A stretch of DNA of 64,000 nt from Delphinus delphis (taxonomy: Eukaryota > Chordata > Mammalia > Artiodactyla > Delphinidae): the NCBI RefSeq assembly GCF_949987515.2, contig NC_082694.2, positions 57,410,080-57,474,079 of the forward strand, read 5' to 3'. Shown here piece by piece: positions 34,282 through 47,202 of this stretch. The notes beneath the pieces are model-generated. The model was not told the DNA's origin. It made no database searches and saw only the letters and a list, made by a program, of their open reading frames with translations. Both the position numbers and the translations under genes were made by a program. Position 1 is the stretch's first letter, and each line of letters starts with the position of its first letter.

Positions 34282-34487
34282 TTTTTTTTTTTTTTTGGGT
34301 ACGCGGGCCTCTCACTGTTGTGGCCTCTCCCGTTGCGGAGAACAGGCTCCGGATGCGCAGGCTCAGCGGCCATGGCTCACGGGCCCAGCCGCTCCGCGGC
34401 ATGTGGGACCTTCCCGGACTGGGGCACGAACCCGTGTCCCCTGCATCGGCAGGCGGACTCTCAACCACTGCCCCACCAGGGAAGCCC
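34282..34487 (-). mobile_element. CHR-2-type SINE, full length, antisense, TSD 15/16
   Basis: It starts with a T run of about 16 and ends with 'ccaccagggaagccc'. CpGs are well preserved. The duplication is ccttctacaaaatttt at 34266-34281 and ccttctacaacatttt at 34488-34503 (one mismatch). The body is nearly identical to the copies at 9.3 and 47.2 kb. Confidence 0.95.
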
Positions 34488-34503
34488 CCTTCTACAACAT
34501 TTT

Positions 34504-35194
34504 AAATTTTAGTTGTACATCATTCAAATAAGGAAAAAAATTATTTTTGAGAAAATATAAAATCATGATGCTTAATTTTCTATAAATACTTCAATATCCC
34601 TAAATTTATATACAGATTATATGTTGCAGTTTTTTGTTATAAATAATCTTCACTCTGCCTTTGAAAAAATGACAACAATCTTTTATTGTAACAAAGTGGG
34701 TCAATTTTTCTCATTCTTCTAAAATGCTTGTTTCTATATTATAGAACAAATTTGTTGCTTTAAAAACAAAATTTTGAAGATAATCCATTTTTAAAAATAA
34801 AAATTCCTAAACCTTACACTATTCTAAAATAGTGAAATCATGAAATTTTTATGGAATAGTGTAGTGTTATGCATTGATAATCTTTTAATAATTATTTCAA
34901 ACTGTTGATATTCTGGAATTGCTGACCATAATTTAGAAAAGGAGTAATCAGTAACAATACCATCTGATTATACTGTGTTAAGCATAGTTTTGTCCCAACT
35001 AACCTTATTTTCTGTGGTGACAGAATCAGCAAATTGCACATTGTTGATAAAGTAAACCCTTAATTTAGTTTAGACGTTATCAAAACCTTTTATGGTGTCT
35101 CATCTAAAACCTTGAAGAGCTATGTATTGTATGACTCAACAGTGTACCTGAATGATAAACCTCTAAAGAGTGTAGATTAATGGATTCACAGGCA
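34504..35194. other. AT-rich non-coding stretch
   Basis: Nothing recognised. Confidence 0.5.
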
Positions 35195-35434
35195 ATGTGT
35201 AGGGGGTCTTTTTATGGACTGATATAGAGCCGTCAATGGTTTGATCAACAACCTGGAAGATGAGAGAGAAGGCATGGTTATCAAATTTGTGAATGCTTAG
35301 AAACCAGAAAGGTTAATTAATATAAGAAATAAGATGCAAGAAAATGACGCTGACTGTGACGAGCCAGGTCAACATGATAAAGTTTGACAGGTAATATAAA
35401 TGTAGAATTATGAATTACACACTAAAAGATATAT

Positions 35435-35528
35435 AAGAGTGGTATGGGATTGACATATATACAATAATATGTATAAAATGGATAACTAATAAGAACTTGC
35501 TATATAAAAAATAAAATAAATAAATAAA
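35435..35528 (+). mobile_element. Very short L1 3' tail insertion
   Basis: The block 'ggtatgggattgacatatat' followed by 'aaaatggataactaataaga' and an A-rich (AAAT)n tail matches the last bases of an L1 3' UTR. Severely 5'-truncated. Confidence 0.7.
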
Positions 35529-35561
35529 AGTAGTAGTGGAAACCAGCTTGATGGTGAATAC

Positions 35562-35582
35562 GTGTGTGTGTGTGTGTGTGTG
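35562..35582 (+). repeat. (GT)n microsatellite
   Basis: Ten uninterrupted GT units. Confidence 0.95.
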
Positions 35583-36280
35583 GTAAAAGACTCAGTGGTT
35601 TTATTTACAAATATTTACAAATAAATTTAGTGTTAACTAAGAATATCAGATGACAGGTAAAGGCTCAAGGAAGCTTGAGTTGCATTAATTAAAAAATTGT
35701 GTCTTGAAGAAGAGAAATACCAGCTCCTCTCTGCTTTCTTTGGTTGTACCAAGAAATTTAGGTACAAGTTTGGGAACCACATTTTAAGATCAACAACAAA
35801 AAACTGGATAACTTTTCCATCAGTGATGTTTAATCTTTGGGAGATCACAGATAGTGTTTCACTGGGCATCTACAAGAAGCTATGTAGATATCTCCCCGAG
35901 AAAAATGTGCTTAATATCTACACACGAAGTTTTATTTACAATATCAGAAGGTTTGCAGCATTCCTTGAAACCCATGTATGAATTCTCTAGATATCTGTGG
36001 ACTTCAACTTAAGAATCTCTGATCTAGGACCACATAGTGAGGTGGTGAGGGTTGCTGATTCCCCAACATATGAAAACAGTTAAAGGAATTGGAGATGTTT
36101 AGTCTGGAGGAAAGAATACCAAAAGGGTAAGGGCAAAATAGCCACCATCAAATATTTAAAGAATTTTCATGTTCAAAAGTTATTCCATTTATTTTATGTA
36201 TCTCCAATGAGAAGAATAAAAACACCAGAGAGACACATTTTGTGTAAGTAGAAATAGGATAAATTATAGGAATTTAATCC

Positions 36281-37819
36281 AGTTTAACATTCAGTCAGTG
36301 CTTTCCACATGGTATGCTAGACTGGGAGGAGAAATGTAAATATCAAATGAATAAAACATAGTCTCTTTCTTTAGTATGTTCAGAGAAGAAAGTTTCAGCT
36401 CAAAAAGCAAATCTCCTTTAAGGAGGAATTAAGAAAAATATATGCCAGCCCTTTTATGACTCTATGGTATAGATATAAACCTAGAGCAGATTTTCATTAT
36501 TAGGAAAATAATGATTTGAATGGCCCCAATTAGTAATGCCAATGGATAGCATTTACTAAACAGTAACTTGTGAGACTACCCATAACTTTTATTTTGAAAT
36601 TTCCTGGGTATATAGAGGTGATAGTTGGAGTATGGATGAAAAGGTATGCATAGGGGCCAAGGAGCATCTTGAGAAAAAGGAATCCAGATTTCTTCCCCTT
36701 TGAGAACCCACTTTATTAGAGTATCCGTCATGACTGAAATGTTCCGGATGGATATTTCCTTGGAGGAAAAGAACCTCAACCTAAAATTCAACCTGAAAAG
36801 TGACAGCAGACCCTACTTGTTCTTAGGTGAAAGCTGGTTCTAGCAGAGCATGTTGCTGCTTAGGCTGAAAACGCTGTCTGACCCAGCCACATTGACAGAG
36901 CAGTTCTATTTTAAGTAAAATGTTTTAGCATGTCAGTGTAATCCAGGAGAGCTGTAATCTTGAGAGTACAGAGTATCTGCAGATCTTTTTGTAGTCTCTA
37001 TGGGAACCTGGACTGGCAAAAATATGTATCTATAATACTAAGACTACATACAATTAGATATTATCTTTCAAGTCTATAAGTGTCCATTTCTTATGACAAA
37101 AGAAGGAACACTAGCCTTTTACCCACCCTGTTCTTCTCTTTATGCCAATGGCTGACTTTAAGAATTATGGTATCTGTGTTCTTTAAACTGCTCACATGAC
37201 TTTCTCTGAAGGATACATACCTAATAGATTTTTATTCATGTATTTATATATTTAGCTAACTTCTTAGTCCCCAAAAGAAAGACCATACAGCTAAATTTAA
37301 GAAAATAATAATACTCCCTAGATACTGATTTATTAAAAAGACCACTTGTGCCTCCAAAGCAGCTCTGTGGGCCTACAGATATTAGCAAAATGATTTCCAT
37401 GTAAAGTCAAGGACTTTACTGACATTTAAGTTTCCTAGATGATTGAAACTGTTACATGCTTTAAAAGACAAACACCAAAAAAGCTATCATTAAGAATTAT
37501 TATTTTCTATAGCTACGAATCCATTTTTACCCAGGACTTAAGCCTTTAATTGTGATTTCTCCAACCTAAAGTGAGTCATGAAATGGTTTGACGAATTAGA
37601 TGCAACTTGATGAGATTTTTGTCAGAGGACTTCTTGACGCTGAACGATAAAATAAAAATGTTACATTTTGAACTATCCTTTTGGGGAAAGATTATATGCC
37701 TAAGGGCCGAACCCACAGAGAAATTCTGAATTCCCAGAATATTTTTACAAGATGTATTCCTCCATCTTCATTCCCTTCCCACCCCCAGCAATAACAAAAA
37801 CAAAACAGCAAGGAAAATA
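36281..37819. other. Non-coding stretch, nothing recognised
   Basis: No repeat or gene recognised. It is repeat-poor compared with the surroundings. Confidence 0.45.
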
Positions 37820-38115
37820 TTGCAGAAAACCGCTTTCAGAGGCGTGGTTTAGCCAGTTCAAGTGCAATATGCACCATCCCATGGCACTACAGTCATCCTC
37901 GGCAAAATAATTCTACAGTATCAGTTTCATAGCCCTGCTTCCGCTCTGTTCAGCACAGCCTGGGAAGCACAGCTAGCCTGGAGTGCCAGCCTGTCAGTCA
38001 CAAACTTTGATGTTGTGCCAAACATGTGCAAGAGCACCATGGTTTTCACTATGGGAACTCAAGGGAAATGTCTGTTTCTGTGTGAATGTGTTTCTACAGA
38101 ATACAGACATTTCGG
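37820..38115. other. Repeat-free, GC-richer stretch; possible conserved non-coding element
   Basis: Composition is more balanced than its neighbours, with no transposon signature. A 91-codon frame at 37862-38137 (+) crosses it, with no domain I recognise and no splice or promoter context to support an exon. Conservation is only a guess from texture. Confidence 0.25.
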
Positions 38116-40328
38116 GAAATTCCACTGGGTAGGATAGAGAAGAATGTGGAAGAAGAGAAAGATTTTCTAGGAGAAGATTAGTATATGAAGGGTGACCTGG
38201 GATACTTTTCAAAATAGAAGAATACAAAACTGGTTCTAACTATCCTAGGAGATACCGATTTGGTCGGTAACAATAACTTGTACATTATCGGCAATGCATA
38301 TAGGTTTCCACTGGCTTTTGGAAAGGATCCAGACTATTGTTTTAAACATGATGCATTTATGGGTGTGTGTTTGTGTGTGTACATGCACACAGACCATACC
38401 AACCAGTACAGAAATGCTGGGGTCAACTGAAAAGAGAATCTGGAAGCTTCTCAGATGGGCAGATAAAATTGCATCTATTCTGGAAAGGCAAGCATAGGTC
38501 TATTTTGCATGGTTTATGTTCTTCTAAAGCTGAACATCCTCTCTGGATTCCTAAACTCAATTTCAAAGACTATCTCTGCTTTGTTCTGGCACATTATGCT
38601 TATTACAGAATTATGTTTTCTTCAGAGTTATCATTGAGAGAAGAACAGTTGCCAAATATAAAAATATTGACTTCCGTGTATTGCATTTTTCTTCACAGAT
38701 CAAGTATACTTTAAAAAACAATTGTGAACTGAATTTTGGATGGCATTCATTGTTCTTCTTTTCAAATTTTAAGAGTCCTGGATGTCTTGCATACAAATCA
38801 AATTGTATTGGAACTGTAACACTTTGATAAGAAGCCTCAGATACTGCCTCCCCTATCCCCACATGGCAGGACTCTCCGTTATTGGAACCATCTTTTACCA
38901 AGCTGCCAACTTCCTCTTTTGCTAAATGCTCATAAAACTCTATCTTCTCGCTGACTCTCTTCTTGAGTTCACATTTTGTTCCTTAAGGGTCTATTCTCTG
39001 AATCATGTAATTTTTCTTCTTGTTTCTCTTGGCCACCTACACACCCTCTACCCTCTACCTAATGTCACTTGAGAATTATCTTTACCTCTTGGAGGCACTG
39101 CCATTTCCATCACTAGGACAAGGACTGTAGATGTAAAGGCCCTTTCCGTGATTCTAATAGCAAAAGCAAGGCTATTAAATTGGAGTTACTGCTAGCCGCA
39201 GTGAAGTTCTCTTCAGATCAAACATCTTTTTTTATCCTGTCTGCCCGTTCTCCCTGCAAAAGGATGTTCGTGTCTGTAAGTAGTGGTGATAGGTCTGGAG
39301 AAGATGAACTTCATAAGATTGTGGAAAACAATAGTGAGAAAAGAAACATGTCAGTCCCAAGTTTTTACTGACTTTCCAGAGAATACATGAAATTAAATGA
39401 GTTATTTCAATAAAGAACACTAGGTCAATGGCTCCAGCTCATTAGTTCAAAACAAGGAAAAAAAAGGAAAGAAAGAAAAATAAAACCTTTGTAAAGCAGA
39501 AAAAGTCATCTATTTTTCCTTTTTAAGGCAGGAGTACTGTTTCTTCAAAAGAAATTGTAAGTAAAGAACCATTGTAAAGTGTCTTAGCTTTTCTAGTCAA
39601 AAAATACACAGAGAAAAATGGGGGTCTCCCCTCTCACTCACAATTCCCTCAGCCTTACTCAAAAGCAGCTGTGAAAGACTACATTAAAATCACTGGAGGA
39701 TTTTCAGATCACAATTTGAAAGCAATAGTACCAAGAGATACTAAACTGTGAAAGGCAATGTTTATGATTTGGGAAAATGTCCTCATGGTATATTCTGATC
39801 TGGTGATTGTTTAAAATGATCACTTAAACATCTTTACTTCAGAAGAAGAAATACTTAAGGAAAAAATGCAAGTATAAACAGATTTGCCTATCATATTATA
39901 TGTTGCTATTTTGAAGAGAGGGCTCAAAACTAAAGTAACTAACTTATTCCCACATTGAACTATATTTTGTTTAAATAGCATGGTAAGATGTAATCAGGCT
40001 GAAAGTATCACTTCAGCCATGGTTCTCAAAGGACAAGTGTACTAGGAGACCAAACGCCAAGCAACAGACCCTCCTTTGGAAAGAAGTTTTGCAACTGGTT
40101 TCATTTTGGCATGAACAGCAGTTATGGTAATTGTCATCACTCTTACTAACGTTTTTACCTGGAGATCACTGGGGAGCATAAATGACAGTACTACTTCTAT
40201 AACTCAAATAGCATTACTTAGGGTTTCTCTTCCTTTCTGTAGAACAGATTTGATTTTAATAAAAATTGTCATCCATTTAAGGTAGATTCTTTTTCTCTGA
40301 TAGGAAAATAGCGTTTTAGTTACTAGGG
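38116..40328. other. Non-coding stretch, nothing recognised
   Basis: Contains an imperfect TG-rich stretch at about 38360-38392. Overlapping frames of 67-115 codons at 38294-38901 show no domain. No transposon was recognised until 40329. Confidence 0.4.
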
Positions 40329-40918
40329 TTCTTTACAACAGCCAGGACATGGAAGCAACCTAAGTGTCCATCGACAGATGAATGCATAAAGAAGATGTGG
40401 CATGTATATACAATGGAATATTACTCAGCCACAAAAAGAGACGAAATTGAGTTATCTGTAGTGAGGTGGATGGACATAGAGTCTGTCATAGAGTGAAGTA
40501 AGTCAGAAAGAGAAAAACAAATACCGTATGCTAACACATATATATGGAATCTAAAAAAAAAAAAAAAAGGTTATGAAGAACGTAGGGGCAGGAGAGGAAT
40601 AAAGACACAGACGTAGAGAATGGACTTGAGGACATGGGGAGGGGGACAGGTAAGCTGGGACAAAGTGAGAGAGTGCCATGGATTTATATATACTACCAAA
40701 TGTAAAATAGATAGCTAGTGGGAAGCAGCCACATAGCACAGGGAGATCAGCTCAGTGTTTTGTGACCACCTAGAGGGGTGGGATAGGGAAGGTGGGAGGG
40801 AGATGCAAGAGGAAGGAGATATGGGGATATATGTAAATGTATAGCTGATTCACTATGTTATAAAGCAGAAACTAACACACCATTGTAAAGCAATTATACT
40901 CCAATAAAAAAAATTAAC
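40329..40918 (+). mobile_element. Young-family L1, 5'-truncated 3' end
   Basis: It starts in late ORF2 ('acaacagccaggacatggaa', 'caatggaatattactcagcc'), passes the ORF2 end at the A-rich stretch 40553-40568, and contains the full 3' UTR to AATAAA at about 40903-40908. The 3' UTR closely matches 21467-21836, so this is the same L1 family. A one-base or greater deletion near 'gtcatagagtgaagtaag' breaks the coding part. Confidence 0.92.
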
Positions 40919-41934
40919 AAATTTCTTTTCTATCAATCATTTGCTTTTGTTTGTTTTTCCCTCAAGACGTATTTTTCTTCATGACACTTTCAATGGTTCC
41001 AAGCTGATTTTAGGATAAAACTGAGGGTCTCCAATTTTATTTCATGTAACTTATAGAGAAAAATATCTTTGATATAGTCAGATACTCTATCATTTTTTTT
41101 TTGTAGTGGATACTTCTGCCTCTACAGTTTTATGGGTATACACATGAGCCATTATAACATTTCATTAGCAGCTCCTTATAGAGGTACTAACTCAAATGTC
41201 TACCCATATTTTAGAAGCCACTTCAAAATCATGTCCTTATTAACTTTTCTCAGTCCACAGTCCTCACCCTGTTTTGAACCTCTGTAATAGTTAGTTGGTA
41301 GCTCTCATATGATGTATATTATATGGGGAAAGAGATTCATGTCTTTCCTTAAACATGTTAAAAGATGCTATTAATCAAAAAGATTTAATAAAACATGTTT
41401 TCTGTCTGTGCAAAACCAGTTCAATGTCTAAGTAACAAATCCTGAATAAGAACAACTGTGGAAATGATAAAGATGACTTCATTTTAGTTTTGAGTAAGAT
41501 TCAATTAAATATCAGCTTATCAACTCTTCAAAAGTGGAGAAGAAATTCCAAATAATATGATCTATCCTTCGAGATACCATTAAAATTGCTGTGAAAATGG
41601 ACTAACTAGGGAATGTTCATTTCTCTTCGTTTTAAATGAGAGTTTTGTTTACTTAGTGTTAATTTTAACAGTTGGTAGTTATGAATTAGAGGCAAAAGTA
41701 ACTTAAATGTTAGAGAGATTTTGGATTAACCATCACTTGTCTCTCTTTGGTCTACATGTCAAGAAAATGAAGATGAAATGGACAGGAAATTTTAATACAA
41801 CTTCAGTATAACTTCAATATAAAATAAAATGTAAATTCAATAGAGGTTTAAATATAAAACAAGAAGATATAATTATAAGGTAAACATTACAAAAATTGAA
41901 ATAGTTACCTAAACATCTTTCAAAGCATACAGCA
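40919..41934. other. Non-coding stretch, nothing recognised
   Basis: AT-rich DNA between two L1 remnants. No gene recognised. Confidence 0.5.
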
Positions 41935-42134
41935 GAAAAAATGAAATAGAGAACAGAAAAGACATATAAAAGATCTATGAAACTAAGTTTTTTGAAATGA
42001 TAAAATTGGAAGCTAAATTAAATTTTAAAGAAAGAGAGGGAACTCAAATAAATAAAATCAGAAATGAGAGAGGAGACATTACAACTGATACCACAGATAT
42101 ACCAAGGACCGTAAAAGACTACTATGAACAATTA

Positions 42135-42620
42135 CAGGCATATCTTGTTCTTTTGTGCTTTGCTTTATTGTGCTTCACAGATACTGTGTTTTTTACAAAT
42201 TGAAGCTTTAAGGCAACACTATGTCAAGCAAGTCTATCAGTGCCATTATTCCAACAACATTTGCTCACTTCATGTCTTTTTGTCACATTTTGGTAATTCT
42301 CACAGCATTTCAAACTTTTTTCATTATTATTATATTTGTTATGATGATCAGTGATCTTTGATGTTACTATTGCAAAAAGATGGTAACTCATTAAAGGTTC
42401 AGATGATGCTTAGCATTTTTTAGAAATAAACTATTTTTAATTAAGGTATGCACACTGCCTTTTTAGAAATAATGCTATTGTTCATAATAGACTATGGTAT
42501 GGTGTAAACATAACTTGCATATACACTAGGAAAAAAAAATCATGTGACTTGCTTTATTGTGATATTTGCTTTACAATGATGGTCTCGAACTAAACCCACA
42601 ATATCTCTAATGTATGCCTG
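42135..42620. mobile_element. Complete Tigger1-type MITE nested in L1
   Basis: About 486 bp bounded by caggcatatcttgttctttt at the left and a right end finishing in tgtatgcctg, which are inverted partners over the outer bases (caggcata). A TA precedes the left end; the right side reads CA, consistent with a decayed TA duplication. The interior matches both ends of Tigger1 without the transposase. L1 ORF2 sequence resumes on the right exactly where it stopped ('tactatgaacaatta' then 'tgcaaacaaattggatgac'), showing insertion into the L1. Confidence 0.88.
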
Positions 42621-43514
42621 CAAATGCAAACAAATTGGATGACCTAGAAAAAATGAATAAATTCCTAGAAACATATAACCTGCCAAGACTGAAACATGAA
42701 TAGAAATTTTGAAAAGACAAATAATGGGTATAGAGACAGAGTCAGTAATTCCCCCAAAAGAAAACCTAAGGACCAGATGATTTCATTGGTGAATTCTGCC
42801 AAACACTTAAATAAGAATTAATACCAATCCTCCCAAAAGCTACCAAAAAACTGAATACTTCCAAACTAATTTTATGAAATCAGCATTATCCTGATACCAA
42901 AGCCAGACATGCACACTGCAAGAAAAGAAAATTACAAGCCAATATACCTGATGAACATAGATGTAAAAATCCTCAACAAAATACTAGCAAACAGAATTCA
43001 ACAGCACATTAGAAGGATCATACACTAATAACAAGCATGTCCCTGGAATACAAATTGCTTCAACAAACGCAAATCAATAAATGTGATATATCATATTAAT
43101 AGCCTGAAGGATAAAATCATATGATCAACTCAATAGATGCAAAAAAAACCTTTTTTTGACAAAATTCAACACTTTCATGATTTAAAAAAAAAAAAACTCT
43201 CAACATGTTAGGTATAGAAGGTAAAATAAAGGCCACATGTGATAAGCCTACAGCTAACGTTATATTCAATGGTGAAAAGCCAAAAGCTTTTCCTCTAAGA
43301 TTAGGAAAAAGACAAGGATGCCCACCCTCATTACTTCTATTCAACATAGTACAGGGGTTTCTAGCCAGAGCAATTAGGCAAGAAAAAGAATAAAAGTCAT
43401 CCAAATCAAAAGGAAGATGTTAAATTATCTCTCTTTGCAGATGACATGATCTTACATATAGAACACCCTAAATACTCCAAAAAACCTGTTAGAACTGATA
43501 AATTACATTTTCTT

Positions 43515-43665
43515 TTTTAAAAAATTTTTATTGGAGTATAGTTGATTTACAATGTTGTGTTAGTTTCAGGTGTACAAAAAAGTGAATCAGTTATACATAT
43601 ATCCAATCATATTTAAAATTCTTTTCCCATATAGGCCATTACAGAGTATTAAATAGAGTTTCAAG
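43515..43665 (-). mobile_element. Short antisense L1 3' tail nested in L1
   Basis: A T-rich start then 'attggagtatagttgattta', 'gttagtttcaggtgtac' and 'ttcccatataggccattac' is the inverse of an older L1 3' end. The host L1 resumes near 43666. Confidence 0.85.
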
Positions 43666-44340
43666 ATACATCAGCTTACAAAGCAATGAACATCCAAAAA
43701 GGAAATTAAGAAAACAATCCCATTTACAATAGCATCATGAAGGATAAAATCTTAGGAATAATTTTAGCCAATATTGCTAGCGAAAGATCTGCACACTGAA
43801 AACTATAAGATATTGATGAAAGAATATGAAGAAAAACAAATAAATGAAAAGATATCCTGTGTTCAATGATAAGAAGAATTAATATTGTTCAGATGTCCAT
43901 ACTACTCAAAGATATCTACATATTCAATGTGATCCCTATCAAAATTCCAACGGCATTTTTCACAGAAATATAAAAAAGAATCCTAAAATTCATGTGGAAC
44001 AACAAAAGTCTCCAAATTGCTGAAGCGATCCTGAGAAAGAAGAATAAAGCTGGAGGCATCATACTTCCTGATTTCAAATTACATTACAAAGGAAAAGTAC
44101 CCAAATCAGTACAGTACTGCATAAAAACAGAAACATAGACCAATGGAGCAGAATAGATAGCCCAGAAATAAACCCACACATATATGACCAACTAATGTTT
44201 AACAAGAATACAGAATGGGGAAAGGATAGTCTCTTCAGTAAATGAGCTTCAGAAAACTGGATATCCACATGCAAAAGAATGAACTTGGACCTGTATCTTA
44301 TACCACACACAAAACTGGTAATTTAGCCAGTTACTAAATG

Positions 44341-44920
44341 AATCTACAGAGTACTATGGTTTTTAATATTATAAATAATACCAGTGGGGAAATATAATAA
44401 ATTAATTTCTCTCTCTTAAAATAGTAACCTAAGAAATATAAATACCTATATCATCCCAAGAAATGAATAGAACTTATAAAAATTCTACAAAACTTTACTG
44501 GGTGTCATTTAAACTAATTTAAGGAAGGCAAAAATTGTAAACATATTATCCGTAAGGAAATCTATAAATCTGATGACATCTCAATTAAATATTATTTTGG
44601 GAAATATTTATTTGTTGGTTTGCAAAATACTTTTAAAGTTTATGTGAAAATATAAATATGTTACAATAGCCAGGAAAACGCTGAGAAGAGGAATAATGAG
44701 GGAAAAATTGCCTTGTCATGTTAAATATAGTATAAATTCCTATAATTAAAACAACTGAGTATTGAAGAAGGAATATACTAAATGAGACTGGAAGAAATTA
44801 ACAATTCCCAAAATAAACCTAAATACAGACAATAATTTAATGCTCAGTAAAATTGGCTTTTTAATTCACTGGGGAAATTATTTTCTAATAGTTAATGAAA
44901 CAAATGGTTTGCATTTTTTA
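44341..44920 (+). repeat. Possible very old L1/HAL1 remnant
   Basis: AT-rich sequence with vague late-ORF2 similarity ('ttacaatagccaggaaaacg', 'attcactggggaaattattt'). Too decayed to be certain. Confidence 0.35.
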
Positions 44921-45649
44921 GAGGGTAGGGGAGGGGGAGGTAGACATAATTCACTAAATCTTCTGAAAAAATAATTCAGATATTTAAATATAACTGTAGT
45001 GTGTGTGTTCAGAGTGATTGACTGACTTTTACCTGTGTTCTGCAGATTTGTAGGAACTCTGGGAAGATATCACTAGCATAGGGATAATGAGGTGTGGCAC
45101 CTGCAAATGCTACCCATAAATTATTCAGCAAATTAGGAAGCCCTAGAAGCATATCTCCACATTTTAAGTTATACTTCAGGAACTGGGGGGATTTATTCAT
45201 TGACACTCGTGGAAGAACCTGGTCACCTATTGCTGAAAAGGTACCAGCATGAAAAAGTGTTGCTACAGCCTACAGGAAGTCTCAAATATGGGGATAAGAA
45301 TTGGTAGAAGTGATAGCAGGAGCATAGTACTTAAGACTCAAACTAAAAAAATCAACTCTCACGTGACCTCTCTTTATGACCACAGGACTTAGGTTCCTTT
45401 TAATTCATTGAGATTTCCTGGGTCAAATTCAATTTTTGTCATGGTGGTTTTATATATTTGAATAAAGCAAAATATTGCATTTCCATTTTGAAAAAAAAAA
45501 TTCCACTCACTTTTATTATTTCCACAACCATTTTTAATTCATCTTTCAGCCTCTAAAGTTGTTTACCTCTTCCTTTTTTTTTAATGCTACTGCACATAGA
45601 ACTTACATTTTCCGTTGTCTCTGTCTCCTACTTCAACACATTTCTCTCT
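44921..45649. other. Non-coding stretch, nothing recognised
   Basis: No gene recognised. A short G-rich run lies at 44920-44942. Confidence 0.45.
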
Positions 45650-45960
45650 CTGTTTTTTGCCTTTAATTCTTTCTTTCAGTCTTGGAAGAGTGAGTTCACA
45701 CTTAAGTGATCTCTGCCAGCTGTTGCCATTAACCACTGACTTTGTCCTACAATCTGGCTTTCCTCCCCAGCAATTTTCTATTCAAAAGACCTAATTATTA
45801 AAGCCAAAAATATGTTGGAACACAATGCCTCCACCCTTCTCCTATGACTTATGGTCACATTCTTTGCAGCTATTTACTGTACATGAATTATCTTTTTTAT
45901 CCAGCCTAACTCTATCTACAACTTTTCCATCAGTGAGAGAAACCCCTAACTAATTAAACC
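45650..45960 (+). repeat. Possible L2 LINE remnant
   Basis: A 'tacaatctggctttcctccc' block followed by a pyrimidine-rich stretch resembles the middle of L2. Weak evidence. Confidence 0.35.
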
Positions 45961-46695
45961 ATTCTCTAAATCATCAGTACTCAAGTCTAAAATAGTCTTC
46001 TAAATTTCATATTTCAAATAGGGAAAACGATTTTTCAAGGAAAAAGTGGCCAATGTGGAACTAAATGTGACTAGGCAAAAGGCAAGTTAAACAGAACTGG
46101 CTAGTTGAATCCTGATCCCCTGTGTCTGCTTCTACTACTCTGCAAGAGCTCCTTAATTGTGTCAGTGTTTGTAAGCCTATGGTCTACCAGTCAAGATGAT
46201 TTTGTAGAGCTTCGCATTCTTGTAGCCTGTATTAAGTAAACTTTTTTTTTCTTTTTCATTTTCAAAGTATCAAAATTATAATAAATATTGATAAAATTTT
46301 TCAAAGTATACATGAAATTTTCAAAGTATACACCACAAACTTCAGATATTCTAATAATTCCCCATCCCCATGGCAAAGTGAGCATCTAAGTCCCCAAAAG
46401 GGAAAAGTCAATTTGCAAGTAACGTACCAAAGTTGAAATCTACAAATTTTATATACATGTGGACTGGGCCTAAAATTGCATAATTAATTAATAGTAATGT
46501 ATTATTATTTGCATAGTTAATTCAGTAAATTTCAGAATACCTAATAAACTCTTGTTAATATATTTGTAATTGGGAGAACTACTCTGAAAAACCCAAAGCA
46601 TATGACCAGTGTATTCATAAACCTCCTTGGCTTTTTCCAAAAAGGACATCATCAACCTATAGGACTTCAATCAATTAGAATCGATATGGGAATGC
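45961..46695. other. Non-coding stretch, nothing recognised
   Basis: Includes three copies of ttttcaaagtat between about 46258 and 46330, a small local repeat, and a T run at 46242-46250. No gene recognised. Confidence 0.45.
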
Positions 46696-47030
46696 AATAG
46701 GTGATTTTGAGCACTGGAGGAGGTAATATTTGTGAAGTGCTTAGTGTAGTGCCTGGTATAGAAAATAAAAACAGAGCACCTCCTTATATATTTACAACTG
46801 TTACTTCATTTAATTCTCTACATAATTATGTAAGGTAGTATTTTTTGTCTGCAATAATAAGTAAAAAGCATTAGAATGATGGAAAGAAAGAAAGCAAAAG
46901 CTATGCAGTAGTCAGTAAGTTATAGTTTGGGAGGAAGGAGAGATCAAATGGTCCAGAGGACAAGTAGCTTTAAGGGACAGGCAGGACTTAGAACAGAGGT
47001 CTCCTCAGTTTCATACCCTACCCTATGCTC
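46696..47030 (-). repeat. MIR remnants
   Basis: At 46731-46760 a sense MIR-like end ('agtgcttagtgtagtgcctgg'-type) appears. From about 46790 the pattern 'tcatttaattctctacata', 'atgtaaggtagtatt' and 'caggacttagaacagaggt' is that of a MIR in the opposite orientation. Strand refers to the larger part. Confidence 0.5.
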
Positions 47031-47202
47031 TAGTATTCAATAAACATTTGATTCGTTAAAAATTCATCATCTGAGGCAAAGAAGAAAAATTCCCTCATGG
47101 GAAAAAGTTTAAATGGAAATAGTTTAACAGAAATGAAATATAAACCCCTAAAGAAAATTGTTTGGATAACTGGGGACTAGGAGCTTCTAGAACTGTGTTC
47201 TT

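Larger units (their letters stand above)
35195..36280 (+). repeat. L3/CR1-type LINE remnant (interrupted)
   Basis: Two parts in the expected order: a reverse-transcriptase-like block ('gatcaacaacctggaagat', 'ggttatcaaatttgtgaa', 'aacatgataaagtttgacag') at about 35195-35420, and a C-terminal block ('ggagatgtttagtctggagg', 'aaatagccaccatcaaatat') at about 36080-36270. Between them lie a short L1 tail, a (GT)n, and sequence I cannot align. Assignment is from memory of CR1-clade patterns. Confidence 0.45.
41935..44340 (+). mobile_element. Decayed L1 ORF2, with two nested insertions
   Basis: The reverse transcriptase region is readable in pieces: 'ctcaaataaataaaatcaga', the 'ctgatgaacatagatgtaaa' block near 42948, [24 protein letters not shown] coding at 43270-43330 and a 'gcagatgacatgatctta' FADD-type box at about 43437. 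It continues to 'ataaacccacacatatatga' near 44170. A Tigger1-type MITE interrupts it at 42135-42620 and an antisense L1 tail at 43515-43665. No intact frame. Confidence 0.85.
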
